DNA from: Bacteroidota bacterium
GTDB taxonomy: Bacteria > Bacteroidota > Bacteroidia > UKL13-3
Direction of reading: 5' to 3'
Length of the DNA: 64,000 nucleotides
Assembly: GCA_027487835.1 (NCBI GenBank)
Contig: JAIYCU010000013.1
Coordinates: forward strand, 96,343-160,342
In this document: one piece after another, positions 26,835-36,098 of the stretch
Position numbering within the stretch: position 1 is the stretch's first letter
How the letters are laid out: the number at the start of each line of letters is the position of its first letter
The notes under the pieces: generated by a model
Told to the model about the DNA's origin: nothing
Databases searched by the model: none
The model's input: only the letters and a program-made list of their open reading frames with translations
Program-made: the position numbers and the translations under genes

Positions 26835-29066
26835 ATGAAAAAAACCTTAAACCTTTTGCTTTTTTTATGCCTCTTGCTGCCAGACGTAGTTTGGTCGCAG
26901 GCTTGCCAACCTAACTTTGATTACTACAAACGTGGTAAAGACGTGGTGTTTTATAACAACTCAACTGGCCCAATTTCTCCATGGTATTTATGGAATTTTG
27001 GAGAGGGTGGAGGATGGGAATTTGCCCAAGAAGACTATGTAATAAAATCTTACACAAACCCAGGCACCTATTTAGTTTGCCTTAGAGACAGTTTTTGCAC
27101 CAATAGTCAATTGTTTTGCGACAGTGTTCAAATAAGCAACAGCATTCCGGTTTTTGCCGATTTCTCATATACCCTAGAAAGTACTGGAAAAATAACGCTC
27201 TACAATGATGCAACTTCTAGCAGTGCAATTACTCATCATTACTGGGACCTTGGCGATGGCGTTGCCTTAGATGGTGAAGGAGATTCTTTGGTTTATAATT
27301 ATAAACAAAGCGGCACTTACACCGTTTGCTTGTATGCCTTTGATGCGCAAAAGAATTATAATTATCAATGTTCATCAGTTGTGGTGATAGCGCCAGACCC
27401 ATGCTATGCTGCATTTTCTGCAACCATAGCCAATGGTGAATACTACTTTTTAAACCAAAGTGTTTTTTCTGGAGATAGCGCAACATGGCTTTGGGATTTT
27501 GGAGACAGCACCACCAGTAACTTAAGTAACCCGAAGCATACTTATGCAAATCCAGGAAACTACAATGTGAGTTTAACGCTAAACGGCCCATGCACCAGCA
27601 CCTATTCAGCTCCAGTTTTTTTTCCAGGACCAGGTATTTGCGACATGTCTGTTAATGGAACAGCAATTATGCAAAGAGCCACCATTACAATCACAGATTC
27701 AACTAATTTCCCATCTATCTATTATATAGAATTTGGAGATGGCCAAACAACTTCCACTACTGAAAAAACAATCGAACACATATACCCAGATACAGGAAAC
27801 TACGTAATTTTGGTTCACACCTATCATCCAATTTGTGGCGAAGTGTATGCCTTTAATTATTTAAGAATAAACAGTGTTGAACCTATTTGCAGGTCGGGCT
27901 TCTTTGCATACCCAGGCGACACAGATGGGAATAAAGTATTTGTGTATAGTGATTCAAGAATTGTGTCCAATGGAAACAATAAATCTTATATAACCTTGAA
28001 TTGGGGTGATGGAAATTTTGAAATAGATAGCCTTAACAAAATGTACTACGAACACGAATACGATTCGGCAGGCATTTATACTATCACAATGATTGTATCA
28101 AATCAAGTAAATTGCGCAGATACCAGCTTTAAATCAGTAGGTGTTGGACCCGCATACCTAGTTTCTGGAATTGTTAAACAGGGCAATAATAGAGCGGCCT
28201 ATAATATTGTAAATGCGTATATGTTCGAGCCACAATCTGGCATGCTTTCTTATAGCTTCACCACGCTTACCAACGATACAGGTTATTATGAAATGTTCTT
28301 GAGAAAAGGATATTACATCATTCAAACCGATTTTGCTTTTGACCCTAGTTTGCAAGAGTTTTACTTACCAACCTATTATGGCGACAAACTCAATTGGACA
28401 GGTAGTGACGTGCTCACTATTATAGGAAACAGAAGTAATTTAGACATCAACCAAATTGCATTTAATCCAATAAATCAAAACGGAGGTAAAATATCTGGAT
28501 CGGCAGTATTTGGCAAAAATGTAAAATTAGACGGACAAGCAATTCCGGCTGGAAAGCCTGCTGAAAAAATGCTCATCTTCTTGTTAGATGGCAATGGAAA
28601 ACCAGTAGCCTTCACCCATACCGATCATTCAGGAGGTTTTGAATTTAGCAATGTAGGCTCAGGTAACTTTACAGTATGGGCAGAAATGCCAGGTAAAATG
28701 ACCGTTCCACCTTACATCTCACTTGCCAACAATACTTCAACCGCAGAAAACATTAAGATTATCATCGGCCAAAATAGTGTCACAGCCTTGTTTGATACGA
28801 AACCAACGGTAGAAAACCTAAACTTTGAAATGTATCCAAATCCAAGTGCAGGAAAAGTTAGCCTTCAATTGGTAAATGCTGGAAGTGATATTGAAAGCAT
28901 TGAAGTTTACGACTTATTAGGCAAACAATTTTCGCTAGAATTTACGGCAGATAAAAATGCTGCCTCGTTAGATGTTTCTAGTCTAAACGAAGGAATGTAT
29001 TTTGTAAAAGTAATCGATAGCAATGGCGCAAGCATCAGCAAGAAGTTGATGAAATCTGCGAATTAA
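26835..29066 (+). CDS. Secreted PKD-repeat protein with T9SS sorting domain
   Basis: 743 residues. Signal peptide (KKTLNLLLFLCLLLPDVVWSQ). PKD-type domains carry the motifs YLWNFGEGG, HYWDLGDGV, WLWDFGDSTTSN, YIEFGDGQTTS and LNWGDGNFEID. A carboxypeptidase-regulatory-like domain follows (ISGSAVFGKNVKLDGQ...GGFEFSNVGSGNFTVWAEMPGK), then a T9SS type A sorting domain (MYPNPSAGKVSLQLV...GMYFVKVIDSNGASISKKLMK). It is likely surface-exposed or released. Being third in a sigma/anti-sigma operon, it may be part of the regulon output. A terminator lies 30 bp downstream. Confidence 0.88.
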   Translation: MKKTLNLLLFLCLLLPDVVWSQACQPNFDYYKRGKDVVFYNNSTGPISPWYLWNFGEGGGWEFAQEDYVIKSYTNPGTYLVCLRDSFCTNSQLFCDSVQISNSIPVFADFSYTLESTGKITLYNDATSSSAITHHYWDLGDGVALDGEGDSLVYNYKQSGTYTVCLYAFDAQKNYNYQCSSVVVIAPDPCYAAFSATIANGEYYFLNQSVFSGDSATWLWDFGDSTTSNLSNPKHTYANPGNYNVSLTLNGPCTSTYSAPVFFPGPGICDMSVNGTAIMQRATITITDSTNFPSIYYIEFGDGQTTSTTEKTIEHIYPDTGNYVILVHTYHPICGEVYAFNYLRINSVEPICRSGFFAYPGDTDGNKVFVYSDSRIVSNGNNKSYITLNWGDGNFEIDSLNKMYYEHEYDSAGIYTITMIVSNQVNCADTSFKSVGVGPAYLVSGIVKQGNNRAAYNIVNAYMFEPQSGMLSYSFTTLTNDTGYYEMFLRKGYYIIQTDFAFDPSLQEFYLPTYYGDKLNWTGSDVLTIIGNRSNLDINQIAFNPINQNGGKISGSAVFGKNVKLDGQAIPAGKPAEKMLIFLLDGNGKPVAFTHTDHSGGFEFSNVGSGNFTVWAEMPGKMTVPPYISLANNTSTAENIKIIIGQNSVTALFDTKPTVENLNFEMYPNPSAGKVSLQLVNAGSDIESIEVYDLLGKQFSLEFTADKNAASLDVSSLNEGMYFVKVIDSNGASISKKLMKSAN

Positions 29067-29095
29067 ACTATTCGTCGTATAAAAATAGCGTTGAC

Positions 29096-29138
29096 AAAAA
29101 ACAGTAAGGACAGGCAATTGCCTGTCCTTACTGTTTTT
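29096..29138. terminator. Perfect terminator after the T9SS gene
   Basis: A perfect palindrome, with arms running from AAAAACAGTAAGGACAGGCAA to its complement, centred on AATT at 29115-29119. A-run on the left and T-run on the right make it strong in both directions. Confidence 0.9.
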
Positions 29139-29244
29139 ATAGGCCGTAGTTATGTCTCAGCACCTCTTAAAAAACCGTTAAATCTGGTAATACTTGCAAG
29201 CATTCTATGTTTTTATGTAATTTCACGGCGTTATAGAGAACATT

Positions 29245-30768
29245 ATGCTAAAGAAAATTATTTTAAGCACCTTGCTATTAGCTGGTTTCGGTTTGAACCT
29301 ATTGGCGCAGAAAAAGGATAAAGCAGTTGAAAAAAGTCCGAAATCTGAGACCCCAAGTCCAAAGACCAAAGATGCCTATCAAATTAATATTACTTTAAAA
29401 GGCTTTCCCAACCAAAAATTTTATTTAGGGAATTACTTTGGCGACAAGCAATATTTAAGAGATAGTGGCAGCACAGATGCCGCAGGAAAAATAGTATTCA
29501 GAGGCGTAGAACCTCTGGAGGGTGGAATTTACCTAATCGCCACCGCGCAAAAGTCGTTAATGTTTGATTTTGTAATTACAGAACAGTTTTTCACTTTAGA
29601 AACAGATTCTGCCGACCTAATTCAAAACATGAAGGTGAAAGGCTCTACAGAAAATGAAGTGTTTTTTACCTATACCCGATATACGTCTGTTAAGGGCAAA
29701 ATTGCCTACGAATTAGATGAGAAAATAAAAGCGGCAAAAGCCAATGGCGATACTGCAAGTCAAAGAAAACTAGAAACAGAATACCGTAAAATCACTTCTG
29801 ATTTATTTGAGTATCGCAAAGAACTAATGAAAGCTCATCCTACTGTCTTATTAAGTAAGATCTTTAGAATGATGACAGATATTGATATTCCTGAAGCTCC
29901 AAGAAACGAGAAAGGAGAGATTATTGATTCTAACTTTCAATACCAATATTACTACAAACACTACTTCGACAATTTTGACTGGTCAGACGAACGCCTAGTG
30001 AGAACTCCAGTGTTTCATGGAAAATTGGAAGGGTTTATGAAGCGCCTTACCCCACAGATTCCAGATAGTATTATTAAATCTGCAGATATTGTATTGGGAA
30101 AAGCAGCTGCTGGAAAAGAAAATTTCAAGTATTGCTTATTCTGGATTACCAACCATTATGAAACCTCCCAGTTTATGGGAATGGATAAAGTTTTTGTGCA
30201 CATGGTTGACAATTACTATGGAAAAGGAAAAGCATTTTGGGCAGATGAAACCGTAATTGCTAAAATGCAGGACCGCGCCAATAACCTACGCAATAATCTA
30301 CTTGGAAATAAAGCGCCAAATCTAACCATGCTAGATACTGCGCATGTATACCATAGCCTTTATAATACAAGAGCTAAATATACATTGGTTGTATTTTGGG
30401 ATGCAGGCTGCGGAAAGTGTAAAGAGGAATTACCAAAACTAAAGACGATTTACGAAGAATATAACGGCACAGCAAAAGAAAAACCAACAAAGCCTGGCAC
30501 CTTGCCTGCGCCAAAACTTTTTGATATTTATGGTGTAAGTCTTACCCCAAATGGCGAGGATTGGTTAAAATACCTAAGAGAAAATAAGTTGCCTTGGTTA
30601 AATGTTTACGACCCAAATAATGAAACTGGCTTCCGTCGACTCTATGATATCTATAGCACGCCGGTTTTGTATATTTTAGATGAAAATAAAAAGATAATTG
30701 CCAAAAGAATTTCTGCAGATCAAATAAAGGAAATCATCAAAGATTATGAACTACGCAACGCCAAATAA
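29245..30768 (+). CDS. Thioredoxin-like (TlpA-type) periplasmic protein with DUF4369/DUF5106-like region
   Basis: 507 residues. Signal peptide (LKKIILSTLLLAGFGLNLLAQ). N-terminal DUF4369-like domain (YQINITLKGFPNQKFYLGNYFGDKQYLRDSGSTDAAGKIVF), a central helical region like DUF5106, and a C-terminal thioredoxin fold with TLVVFWDAGCGKCKEELPKLKTIY (active site CGKC at about residues 391-394) and STPVLYILDENKKII with the cis-Pro. It should act as a periplasmic thiol-disulfide enzyme. The bacillithiol gene starts 3 bp after its stop; redox chemistry links the two, though one acts in the periplasm and the other in the cytoplasm. Confidence 0.85.
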   Translation: MLKKIILSTLLLAGFGLNLLAQKKDKAVEKSPKSETPSPKTKDAYQINITLKGFPNQKFYLGNYFGDKQYLRDSGSTDAAGKIVFRGVEPLEGGIYLIATAQKSLMFDFVITEQFFTLETDSADLIQNMKVKGSTENEVFFTYTRYTSVKGKIAYELDEKIKAAKANGDTASQRKLETEYRKITSDLFEYRKELMKAHPTVLLSKIFRMMTDIDIPEAPRNEKGEIIDSNFQYQYYYKHYFDNFDWSDERLVRTPVFHGKLEGFMKRLTPQIPDSIIKSADIVLGKAAAGKENFKYCLFWITNHYETSQFMGMDKVFVHMVDNYYGKGKAFWADETVIAKMQDRANNLRNNLLGNKAPNLTMLDTAHVYHSLYNTRAKYTLVVFWDAGCGKCKEELPKLKTIYEEYNGTAKEKPTKPGTLPAPKLFDIYGVSLTPNGEDWLKYLRENKLPWLNVYDPNNETGFRRLYDIYSTPVLYILDENKKIIAKRISADQIKEIIKDYELRNAK

Positions 30769-30770
30769 AC

Positions 30771-31490
30771 ATGATTAAACTAGATATACTGGCTTTTGCG
30801 GCCCACCCTGATGATGTAGAATTGTCTTGCAGTGGGACTTTGGTAACCCATTTAAAAAAAGGATATACAGCAGGGGTAATTGATTTAACAAGAGGTGAAC
30901 TAGGCACTAGAGGCTCTGCAGAACTTAGAAAAGAAGAGGCTGCAAAAGCTACAGAAATCATGGGCTTAACCATAAGAGAAAACTTAGGCTTTAGGGATGG
31001 ATTTTTCACCCACGACGAAGCCCATCTTATGGAAATTATTCGTATAATTAGAAAGTATAAGCCTACTTTAGTGTTAGCAAATGCAGAAACAGATAGACAT
31101 ATAGACCATGGTAGGGCTGCAGATTTGGTGCATGATGCATGCTTTTTAGCGGGTTTACGAAAAATAGAAACCGAAGACAATGGCATCGCACAAGAAGCTT
31201 GGCGACCAAAACAGGTATATCATTATATTCAAGATAGAATAACAAAACCTAATATCATAGTAGATATAAGTGATTCATACGATGAGAAAATGGCTTCTAT
31301 TGCTGCCTATGGTAGTCAGTTTTACGATCCAAATTCAAAAGAGCCAATTACTCCTATTTCTACAAAAGAATTTATAGAAGCAATTAAAGGCAGGTGCTTA
31401 GAGTTTGGAAAAGAAATCGGGGTAACTTACGGAGAGGGTTTTACCGTAAGAAGAAATATTGGAACTAAAAATTTACTAGAACAATTGTAA
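30771..31490 (+). CDS. bshB1: Bacillithiol biosynthesis deacetylase BshB1
   Basis: 239 residues, typical length. LmbE/PIG-L fold with zinc motif AHPDD (residues 11-15) and DRHIDH (about 108-113); LTRGELGTRG and GSQFYDP are further BshB1 signatures. It removes the acetyl group from GlcNAc-malate, the second step of bacillithiol synthesis in the cytoplasm. bshA and bshC are not in the window. A DinB-fold protein, a family that includes bacillithiol transferases, lies 2 kb downstream. Confidence 0.93.
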   Translation: MIKLDILAFAAHPDDVELSCSGTLVTHLKKGYTAGVIDLTRGELGTRGSAELRKEEAAKATEIMGLTIRENLGFRDGFFTHDEAHLMEIIRIIRKYKPTLVLANAETDRHIDHGRAADLVHDACFLAGLRKIETEDNGIAQEAWRPKQVYHYIQDRITKPNIIVDISDSYDEKMASIAAYGSQFYDPNSKEPITPISTKEFIEAIKGRCLEFGKEIGVTYGEGFTVRRNIGTKNLLEQL

Positions 31491-31506
31491 GTACTGAACC
31501 TTGGAT

Positions 31507-33057
31507 TTATTTAAGCTCTTGGGCGGCGGCTTCAACTTCCTCCTTCACGGCATCAAACCAAATTTGAATATTTATTTTTTCGTTTTCAACCTTTAGATCT
31601 TTAGCGGTTGGCGTATCAATTAAAATAATTGTTCCTTTGGGCAAACCAGCTGGTAAAGGACCAATAACCCTTGCAATGGTCTTTTCATAATTATCGCGGT
31701 TTTGAATGGTAATAAATTTACCCTTTTCCACATCATTTACATATACACCCTTAAAGGTTTTTTTTGCATCATAGTAGGCAAAACCTTTAACGGTTCTTTC
31801 ATAAAAACTGCTACTTGGTTTAACAGTTGACTGTTTAACAACTGTTCTTTCATAAGGTGAAATATTCGCTCTTTCACTATTAATAACTAATTCTTGGCCT
31901 TCTCGCACGCGATAATTTAGCATACCATTCCAATTAATAATATCAGTAGCACTAACTTTATACTTAAGGGCAATGGATTGTAGTGATTCTTCTCGCTTCA
32001 CCACATGAATGGTTTTTTTATTACCAAAGCCTGGCCTTTGATCTACCCCTTCCACCTCAATGGCATTTTCCTCTGCAATGCGCATAAGTTTTGTATCAAA
32101 CTGATAATCCATTTGACGGTAATCAAACAGTTTATAAACTACCCCATCTGGATGAATATAAGTTGAGTCTAAAAAATCAATATTGGCCATTGCTGCTTTT
32201 CTTTTGCGCTGCGCGGCGGTTAAAGTATCTGGCTTATTTAGGGGCGCAGTTTCTGCTACCATAGGAGGCTCTTCCTTTTGAAACTTTGCAGTAACAATCT
32301 CTGGCAGGGGCTTAGGCGCTACTTTCTTTTCTGCTTTGGGTGCAACCGGTGCAGCAGGTTTAGGCGTTTCCACAACTTTTGCAGTTACCACGGGAACTTC
32401 CTTTCTTAACTCGTTTTGTTCTTTTTGTGTTACGGTTTGAACCGTAGGTGCCTTTTCTGCAGCAATTGGTGCATCTGCATAAACTGGTATTTTTATTTTT
32501 TGACCCGCCTTCAAGCGATAGTTCTGTAAATCATTTTCTTTTATAATATCATTAGGTTCAACCATAAAAGTATTGGCAACTTGCTGAACTGTTTGAGGAG
32601 ATGAAACCACGTAGGTATTAAAAGAAGCAATGGGTCTACCAGAACCTTTTACCACTTCTTGCTTGGTTAATTCATTGCTTGCGGCCGCTTTTTGTTCAAT
32701 GGGTTTTGTTTCAGAAGCGATGGGTAAAGAAGTTGCAGTGGGTAAAGGTGATATGGTTAAGGGTTTAACTTCTGGCGCCACCATATTGGCATATTTCTGA
32801 GTATTTAAAGGCACCTTTAAAAGTTGCCCAGGCACAAGTTTATCTGTAACTAATGGATTATTACTTAAAATGCTGGCCTCTTCAACCCCATAACGCTTGG
32901 CTAAAACAGCCAAGTTTTCATTTTTAACAACCCTATGAATAATAAAAGTATTTGCGTCCCTTCTTTCAATGCGCAAGGAATCTTTAGGGCCAGCAATTGC
33001 TAGGATGCTTAAACACAATTGCGTTGATAAAAAGAATATGACTCTTAACATGAACAA
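31507..33057 (-). CDS. Secreted protein with three LysM domains
   Basis: 516 residues (or 514 from the ATG at 33051). Signal peptide (LRVIFFLSTQLCLSILAIAG). LysM domains: IIHRVVKNENLAVLAKRYGVEEASILSNNP (about 38-85), YVVSSPQTVQQVANTFMVEPNDIIKENDL (about 148-195) and TIHVVKREESLQSIALKYKVSATDIINWN (about 348-395). A Pro/Lys/Ala-rich linker lies between the second and third. The C-terminal ~90 residues (FAYYDAKKTFKGVYVNDVEKGKFITIQNRDN...VIGPLP) look like a small beta domain. LysM binds peptidoglycan, so it is a wall-associated scaffold with no visible hydrolase. It has a TATATTTG box just upstream. Confidence 0.85.
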   Translation of the reverse strand: MFMLRVIFFLSTQLCLSILAIAGPKDSLRIERRDANTFIIHRVVKNENLAVLAKRYGVEEASILSNNPLVTDKLVPGQLLKVPLNTQKYANMVAPEVKPLTISPLPTATSLPIASETKPIEQKAAASNELTKQEVVKGSGRPIASFNTYVVSSPQTVQQVANTFMVEPNDIIKENDLQNYRLKAGQKIKIPVYADAPIAAEKAPTVQTVTQKEQNELRKEVPVVTAKVVETPKPAAPVAPKAEKKVAPKPLPEIVTAKFQKEEPPMVAETAPLNKPDTLTAAQRKRKAAMANIDFLDSTYIHPDGVVYKLFDYRQMDYQFDTKLMRIAEENAIEVEGVDQRPGFGNKKTIHVVKREESLQSIALKYKVSATDIINWNGMLNYRVREGQELVINSERANISPYERTVVKQSTVKPSSSFYERTVKGFAYYDAKKTFKGVYVNDVEKGKFITIQNRDNYEKTIARVIGPLPAGLPKGTIILIDTPTAKDLKVENEKINIQIWFDAVKEEVEAAAQELK

Positions 33058-33067
33058 TACATTTTGT

Positions 33068-33075
33068 CAAATATA
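33068..33075 (-). promoter_or_regulatory. -7 promoter box (TATATTTG) of the LysM gene
   Basis: TATATTTG on the minus strand, 11 bp before the ATG at 33057. It gives a leader of only a few bases, so either that ATG or the one at 33051 would be nearly leaderless. No clear -33 TTG. Confidence 0.45.
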
Positions 33076-33147
33076 ACTTTTTATAAGCATACTTAAAACT
33101 TTGGAATTCTGGCCTAAATCTGTTAGAAACCTTATTTTTTATACAAT

Positions 33148-33444
33148 TTATTTTACCTGTTGCTCCACCAATAAACTCCAAGCAATGGGTTTTGCGTTGA
33201 ATTTATTCTTTGTTTGCTCCCAAGTAGATTTAAATAATTCACTAAATCGGTATTTGTTTAAATCGGCTTCTGACTCCCATAAAGAATAGGTAAATAAAAC
33301 GTTAGACTCATGTGCATCCCTAAGTAAAGTAAGGCCCTTGCAGCCTTCAAAATTTGCAATTTGATCTTTTACTGTTTCAAAAAGGGATAAAAATGCGGGA
33401 ACCAAACTAGGTTCAAAACTCATTCTAACAATTCTATTAATCAT
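33148..33444 (-). CDS. Antibiotic-biosynthesis-monooxygenase (ABM) domain protein
   Basis: 98 residues, the full size of a single ABM fold (dimeric ferredoxin-like barrel): INRIVRMSFEPSLVPAFLSLF, FEGCKGLTLLRDAHESNVLFTYSLWESEADLNKYRFSELFKSTW. Members include quinol monooxygenases and heme-degrading enzymes, but many have no known substrate. Monocistronic. Its start codon lies 5 bp after a TATATTTGAACC box. Confidence 0.82.
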   Translation of the reverse strand: MINRIVRMSFEPSLVPAFLSLFETVKDQIANFEGCKGLTLLRDAHESNVLFTYSLWESEADLNKYRFSELFKSTWEQTKNKFNAKPIAWSLLVEQQVK

Positions 33445-33445
33445 A

Positions 33446-33457
33446 GGTTCAAATATA
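33446..33457 (-). promoter_or_regulatory. -7 box fused to a dispersed motif copy, nearly leaderless start
   Basis: On the minus strand the sequence reads TATATTTGAACC, then T, then the ATG of the ABM gene. TATATTTG is a perfect TAnnTTTG box and its last bases are also the first bases of the TTTGAACC motif. Transcription should begin within a few bases of the start codon. Confidence 0.5.
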
Positions 33458-33530
33458 AAATAAAAAATAAAAAGCTCTTCCCTTTAAAAATAGACTTGGC
33501 TTACTTTACTTTGCATTATAAAAAAGATTT

Positions 33531-34052
33531 ATGATACCTAAACCACAAAGCAGCGATATCGCTTCATTTTATCAAAAGTATATTGAGTTAGTGCCAAGCA
33601 CAAATGATATTTTAGATGAACTCTATCAGCAACATTTAGATACTGTTGATTTGGTAACTTCCTTAGACGATGAAACTTTGCAATCTGCATATGCCCCAGG
33701 CAAGTGGACAATACTAGATATATTGGTTCATTTAATGGATTGTGAGCGAATCTTTGGTTTTAGAGCACTTGCAATTTCACGAAACGATCAAACCCCACTT
33801 CCAGGTTTTGATGAAAATAGCTATGTTCAAAATGCAGGCGCAAATAGTAGAAAAATTCTGGATATTGTACGTGAATTTTCTTTACTACGCAGCAGCACCA
33901 TAGAACTATTTAGGAGTATGGATGCTGGACAATTGGCGAGAATTGGTAATGCAAACGGAAATCCGGTAAAGGTATCTGCCTTGGCATGGGTTATTTGCGG
34001 CCACGAAATTCACCATAGAAATGTGATGGAAGAAAGATATATTGGTAAATAA
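33531..34052 (+). CDS. DinB/YfiT-family metal-dependent protein (possible bacillithiol transferase)
   Basis: 173 residues, four-helix DinB_2 fold. Metal ligands appear as His in DILVHLMDCE and the pair in GHEIHHRNVMEERY; the YAPGKWTILDILVH and GLNPGFDENSYVQ-like region (LPGFDENSYVQNAG) are typical. This subfamily includes thiol-S-transferases that use bacillithiol, and bshB1 lies 2 kb away. That substrate assignment is inference. Confidence 0.85.
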   Translation: MIPKPQSSDIASFYQKYIELVPSTNDILDELYQQHLDTVDLVTSLDDETLQSAYAPGKWTILDILVHLMDCERIFGFRALAISRNDQTPLPGFDENSYVQNAGANSRKILDIVREFSLLRSSTIELFRSMDAGQLARIGNANGNPVKVSALAWVICGHEIHHRNVMEERYIGK

Positions 34053-34139
34053 TCAAACTTTAATAATTAGTTAGCCTTAAATTCATGTTATCCTAAGATT
34101 GGATTACGACAATCGTTGTTTGTCTTTAATACTTGAATT

Positions 34140-35087
34140 ATGGTTGAAATTCTGCTTTCTATTGTTGCTGGCTTAGTCCTGTTTTTGTTTGCTGTAAATA
34201 ATTTATCAGAAACGCTAAAGCTCGCATTGGGAGCCAATGCCCAATATTGGATAAGCAAATTTACTTCAAATACCTTTAGTAGTTTATTAGTTGGGATAGT
34301 AGTTACCACCCTTTTAGATTCTTCATCAGCCGTAATAATTATTACAATTGTGCTGGTAAATTCTAATTTTCTAACCTTTAGACAAGCCATGGGCATTGTA
34401 CTTGGGGCAAATATTGGAACTACTGTTAGCAGTCAAATTATTGCCATGAATGTTGGCAAATACTCTCCTATTTTACTTTTATTTGGATTTGTTTTATTAC
34501 TTATTTCCAAATCGAGTCGCTTAACAAATATTGGAAAAGTGATATTGTATTTTGGGGTTTTGTTTTTTGGACTTTTAACCATGGAAAATGCAGTGGAGCC
34601 ATTGAAACAGCATCCGTTTTTTTCGGAATGGATGAAAAGAACAGAACAACCTTTATTTGGGGCAATGGTTGGAGCTGCGGTTACTTTAATCATTCAATCA
34701 TCCTCTGCAACCGTTGGCATGGCCATTATTTTAGCTAAGAAGGGGGCATTAAGTTTAATTGGAGGTACCGCTATCATGTTAGGTGCAGAGCTTGGCACTT
34801 GCAGTGATACCCTTATCGCTACCATAAAGGGTTCAAAAGCTGCCTTAAAAACTGGCTTATTTCACCTATTTTTTAACCTAATTACGATTATCATTGGTCT
34901 AATATTTTTTACCCCGTTCAATAAATTAGTTTTGTTTGTGAGTCAAAACGCTACTGTAGAAAGAACCTTAGCAAACGCCCACATGCTTTTTAATGCGCTT
35001 GGGGTTTTGATTTTTGTTTGGACTATTCCACTTTTTGAAAGGTTATTAAACAAGATGCTTCCAGAGAAACCTGGAATATCATCTTAA
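34140..35087 (+). CDS. Na+/phosphate symporter (NptA/YjbB type)
   Basis: 315 residues, about eight or nine membrane spans. The two inverted-repeat halves each carry the family motif: LLDSSSAVIIITI (about 60-72) and LIIQSSSATVGMA (about 183-195), with conserved GANIGTT (about 87-93) and GAELGTC (about 216-222). It moves phosphate with sodium across the inner membrane. The C-terminal PhoU-like domain of the longer homologues is missing. Its last 9 bases overlap the end of the convergent coiled-coil gene. Confidence 0.9.
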   Translation: MVEILLSIVAGLVLFLFAVNNLSETLKLALGANAQYWISKFTSNTFSSLLVGIVVTTLLDSSSAVIIITIVLVNSNFLTFRQAMGIVLGANIGTTVSSQIIAMNVGKYSPILLLFGFVLLLISKSSRLTNIGKVILYFGVLFFGLLTMENAVEPLKQHPFFSEWMKRTEQPLFGAMVGAAVTLIIQSSSATVGMAIILAKKGALSLIGGTAIMLGAELGTCSDTLIATIKGSKAALKTGLFHLFFNLITIIIGLIFFTPFNKLVLFVSQNATVERTLANAHMLFNALGVLIFVWTIPLFERLLNKMLPEKPGISS

Positions 35088-35975
35088 GATATAAGCACTT
35101 TGGTGAACCAGACTACCTTCCATATATATTTCTATGGTGTAGGTTCCCGACTCTAATATGCGCTCATCATTTTCGTAAGCTAAACAAAGGTCTTGCTTCT
35201 CCCCATTATAATTAACTTTTTGGGTAGCGGTTGCAAATACGGTTTGACCTTCACTGCTTTTAAATTCAGCTTTTGTGAAACCCAATAAAGGTTTACCATT
35301 AGGAGCGGTGATTACAAGATAAGCCATTTTATCGCCGGCAGGCGCAATTTTGTTATCCATAATGGTAAAGCAAGCATCGATTTTATTGGTTCTTTTGGCT
35401 AAAACACTTTCTGAATACTTTCCATTTCCTTTCTTTTTAAAGGAACCCATTTTAACATATTCTACTTTTAATTGAGAAGCTTTTAAAACTTTTCCTTCCA
35501 ATAAATTCTTTTGGTCGTTTAAATCATTAACCGAGGATGTAAGTGCAGCATTCTCATTTTTTAGGGCTTGGTTCTCTGCTAATAAAATGTCAATTTTTTC
35601 TAAATACTCATCTCTTAACTTATATAACTCATCTAGTTTAGCATTCAGGGCTTTGTTTAATTTACTTGAATTTTTCTCAGTTGATCTCAACTTTTTAATG
35701 GTGGCTTCTTGCGCTGCTAATTTATCAGTGGCATCGTTTAATAAAGTATCTAAGTTGCCAGCAATCCCTCTGTACTTTTCTAATTCTAGGGAAACACCTT
35801 CTAATTCTCTGTCTATATTCACGATTGCATTATCAAGACTATCCACCACCATACCATGGTTAACCACAGTAGTTGAATGGCTATTATATTGATAAATATT
35901 AACACCAAGAGAGGTTATTAATAACAAAAGCAATAAGATTAAAGTGCTTTGATTTTGTTTAGGCTGAGTTGTCAT
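35079..35975 (-). CDS. Membrane-anchored coiled-coil protein
   Basis: 298 residues. Hydrophobic N-terminal anchor (STLILLLLLLITSLGVNIYQY), then ~130 residues of heptad-rich helix (LEKYRGIAGNLDTLLNDATDKLAAQEATIKKL...LNDQKNLLEGKVLKASQL) and a C-terminal beta domain (KIDACFTIMDNKIAPAGDKMAYLVITAPNGKPLLG...TYTIEIYMEGSLVHQSAYILR). I recall similar proteins in many Bacteroidota without assigned function. Probably periplasmic. A TAACTTTG box lies 48 bp upstream. Confidence 0.7.
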   Translation of the reverse strand: MTTQPKQNQSTLILLLLLLITSLGVNIYQYNSHSTTVVNHGMVVDSLDNAIVNIDRELEGVSLELEKYRGIAGNLDTLLNDATDKLAAQEATIKKLRSTEKNSSKLNKALNAKLDELYKLRDEYLEKIDILLAENQALKNENAALTSSVNDLNDQKNLLEGKVLKASQLKVEYVKMGSFKKKGNGKYSESVLAKRTNKIDACFTIMDNKIAPAGDKMAYLVITAPNGKPLLGFTKAEFKSSEGQTVFATATQKVNYNGEKQDLCLAYENDERILESGTYTIEIYMEGSLVHQSAYILR

Positions 35976-36022
35976 TATTGTTTTATTAGGTTGATTTTTG
36001 TATATTAGTTACAAGTCATCCT

Positions 36023-36030
36023 CAAAGTTA
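36023..36030 (-). promoter_or_regulatory. -7 promoter box (TAACTTTG) of the coiled-coil gene
   Basis: TAACTTTG on the minus strand matches TAnnTTTG, 48 bp before the start codon at 35975. No TTG found at the usual -33 spacing. Confidence 0.45.
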
Positions 36031-36098
36031 GAAAAAGCATTGGCATTTGCCAGATTTAATTTAATAAATCAAAACAAATAGAATTAGACAAAGCGCAA

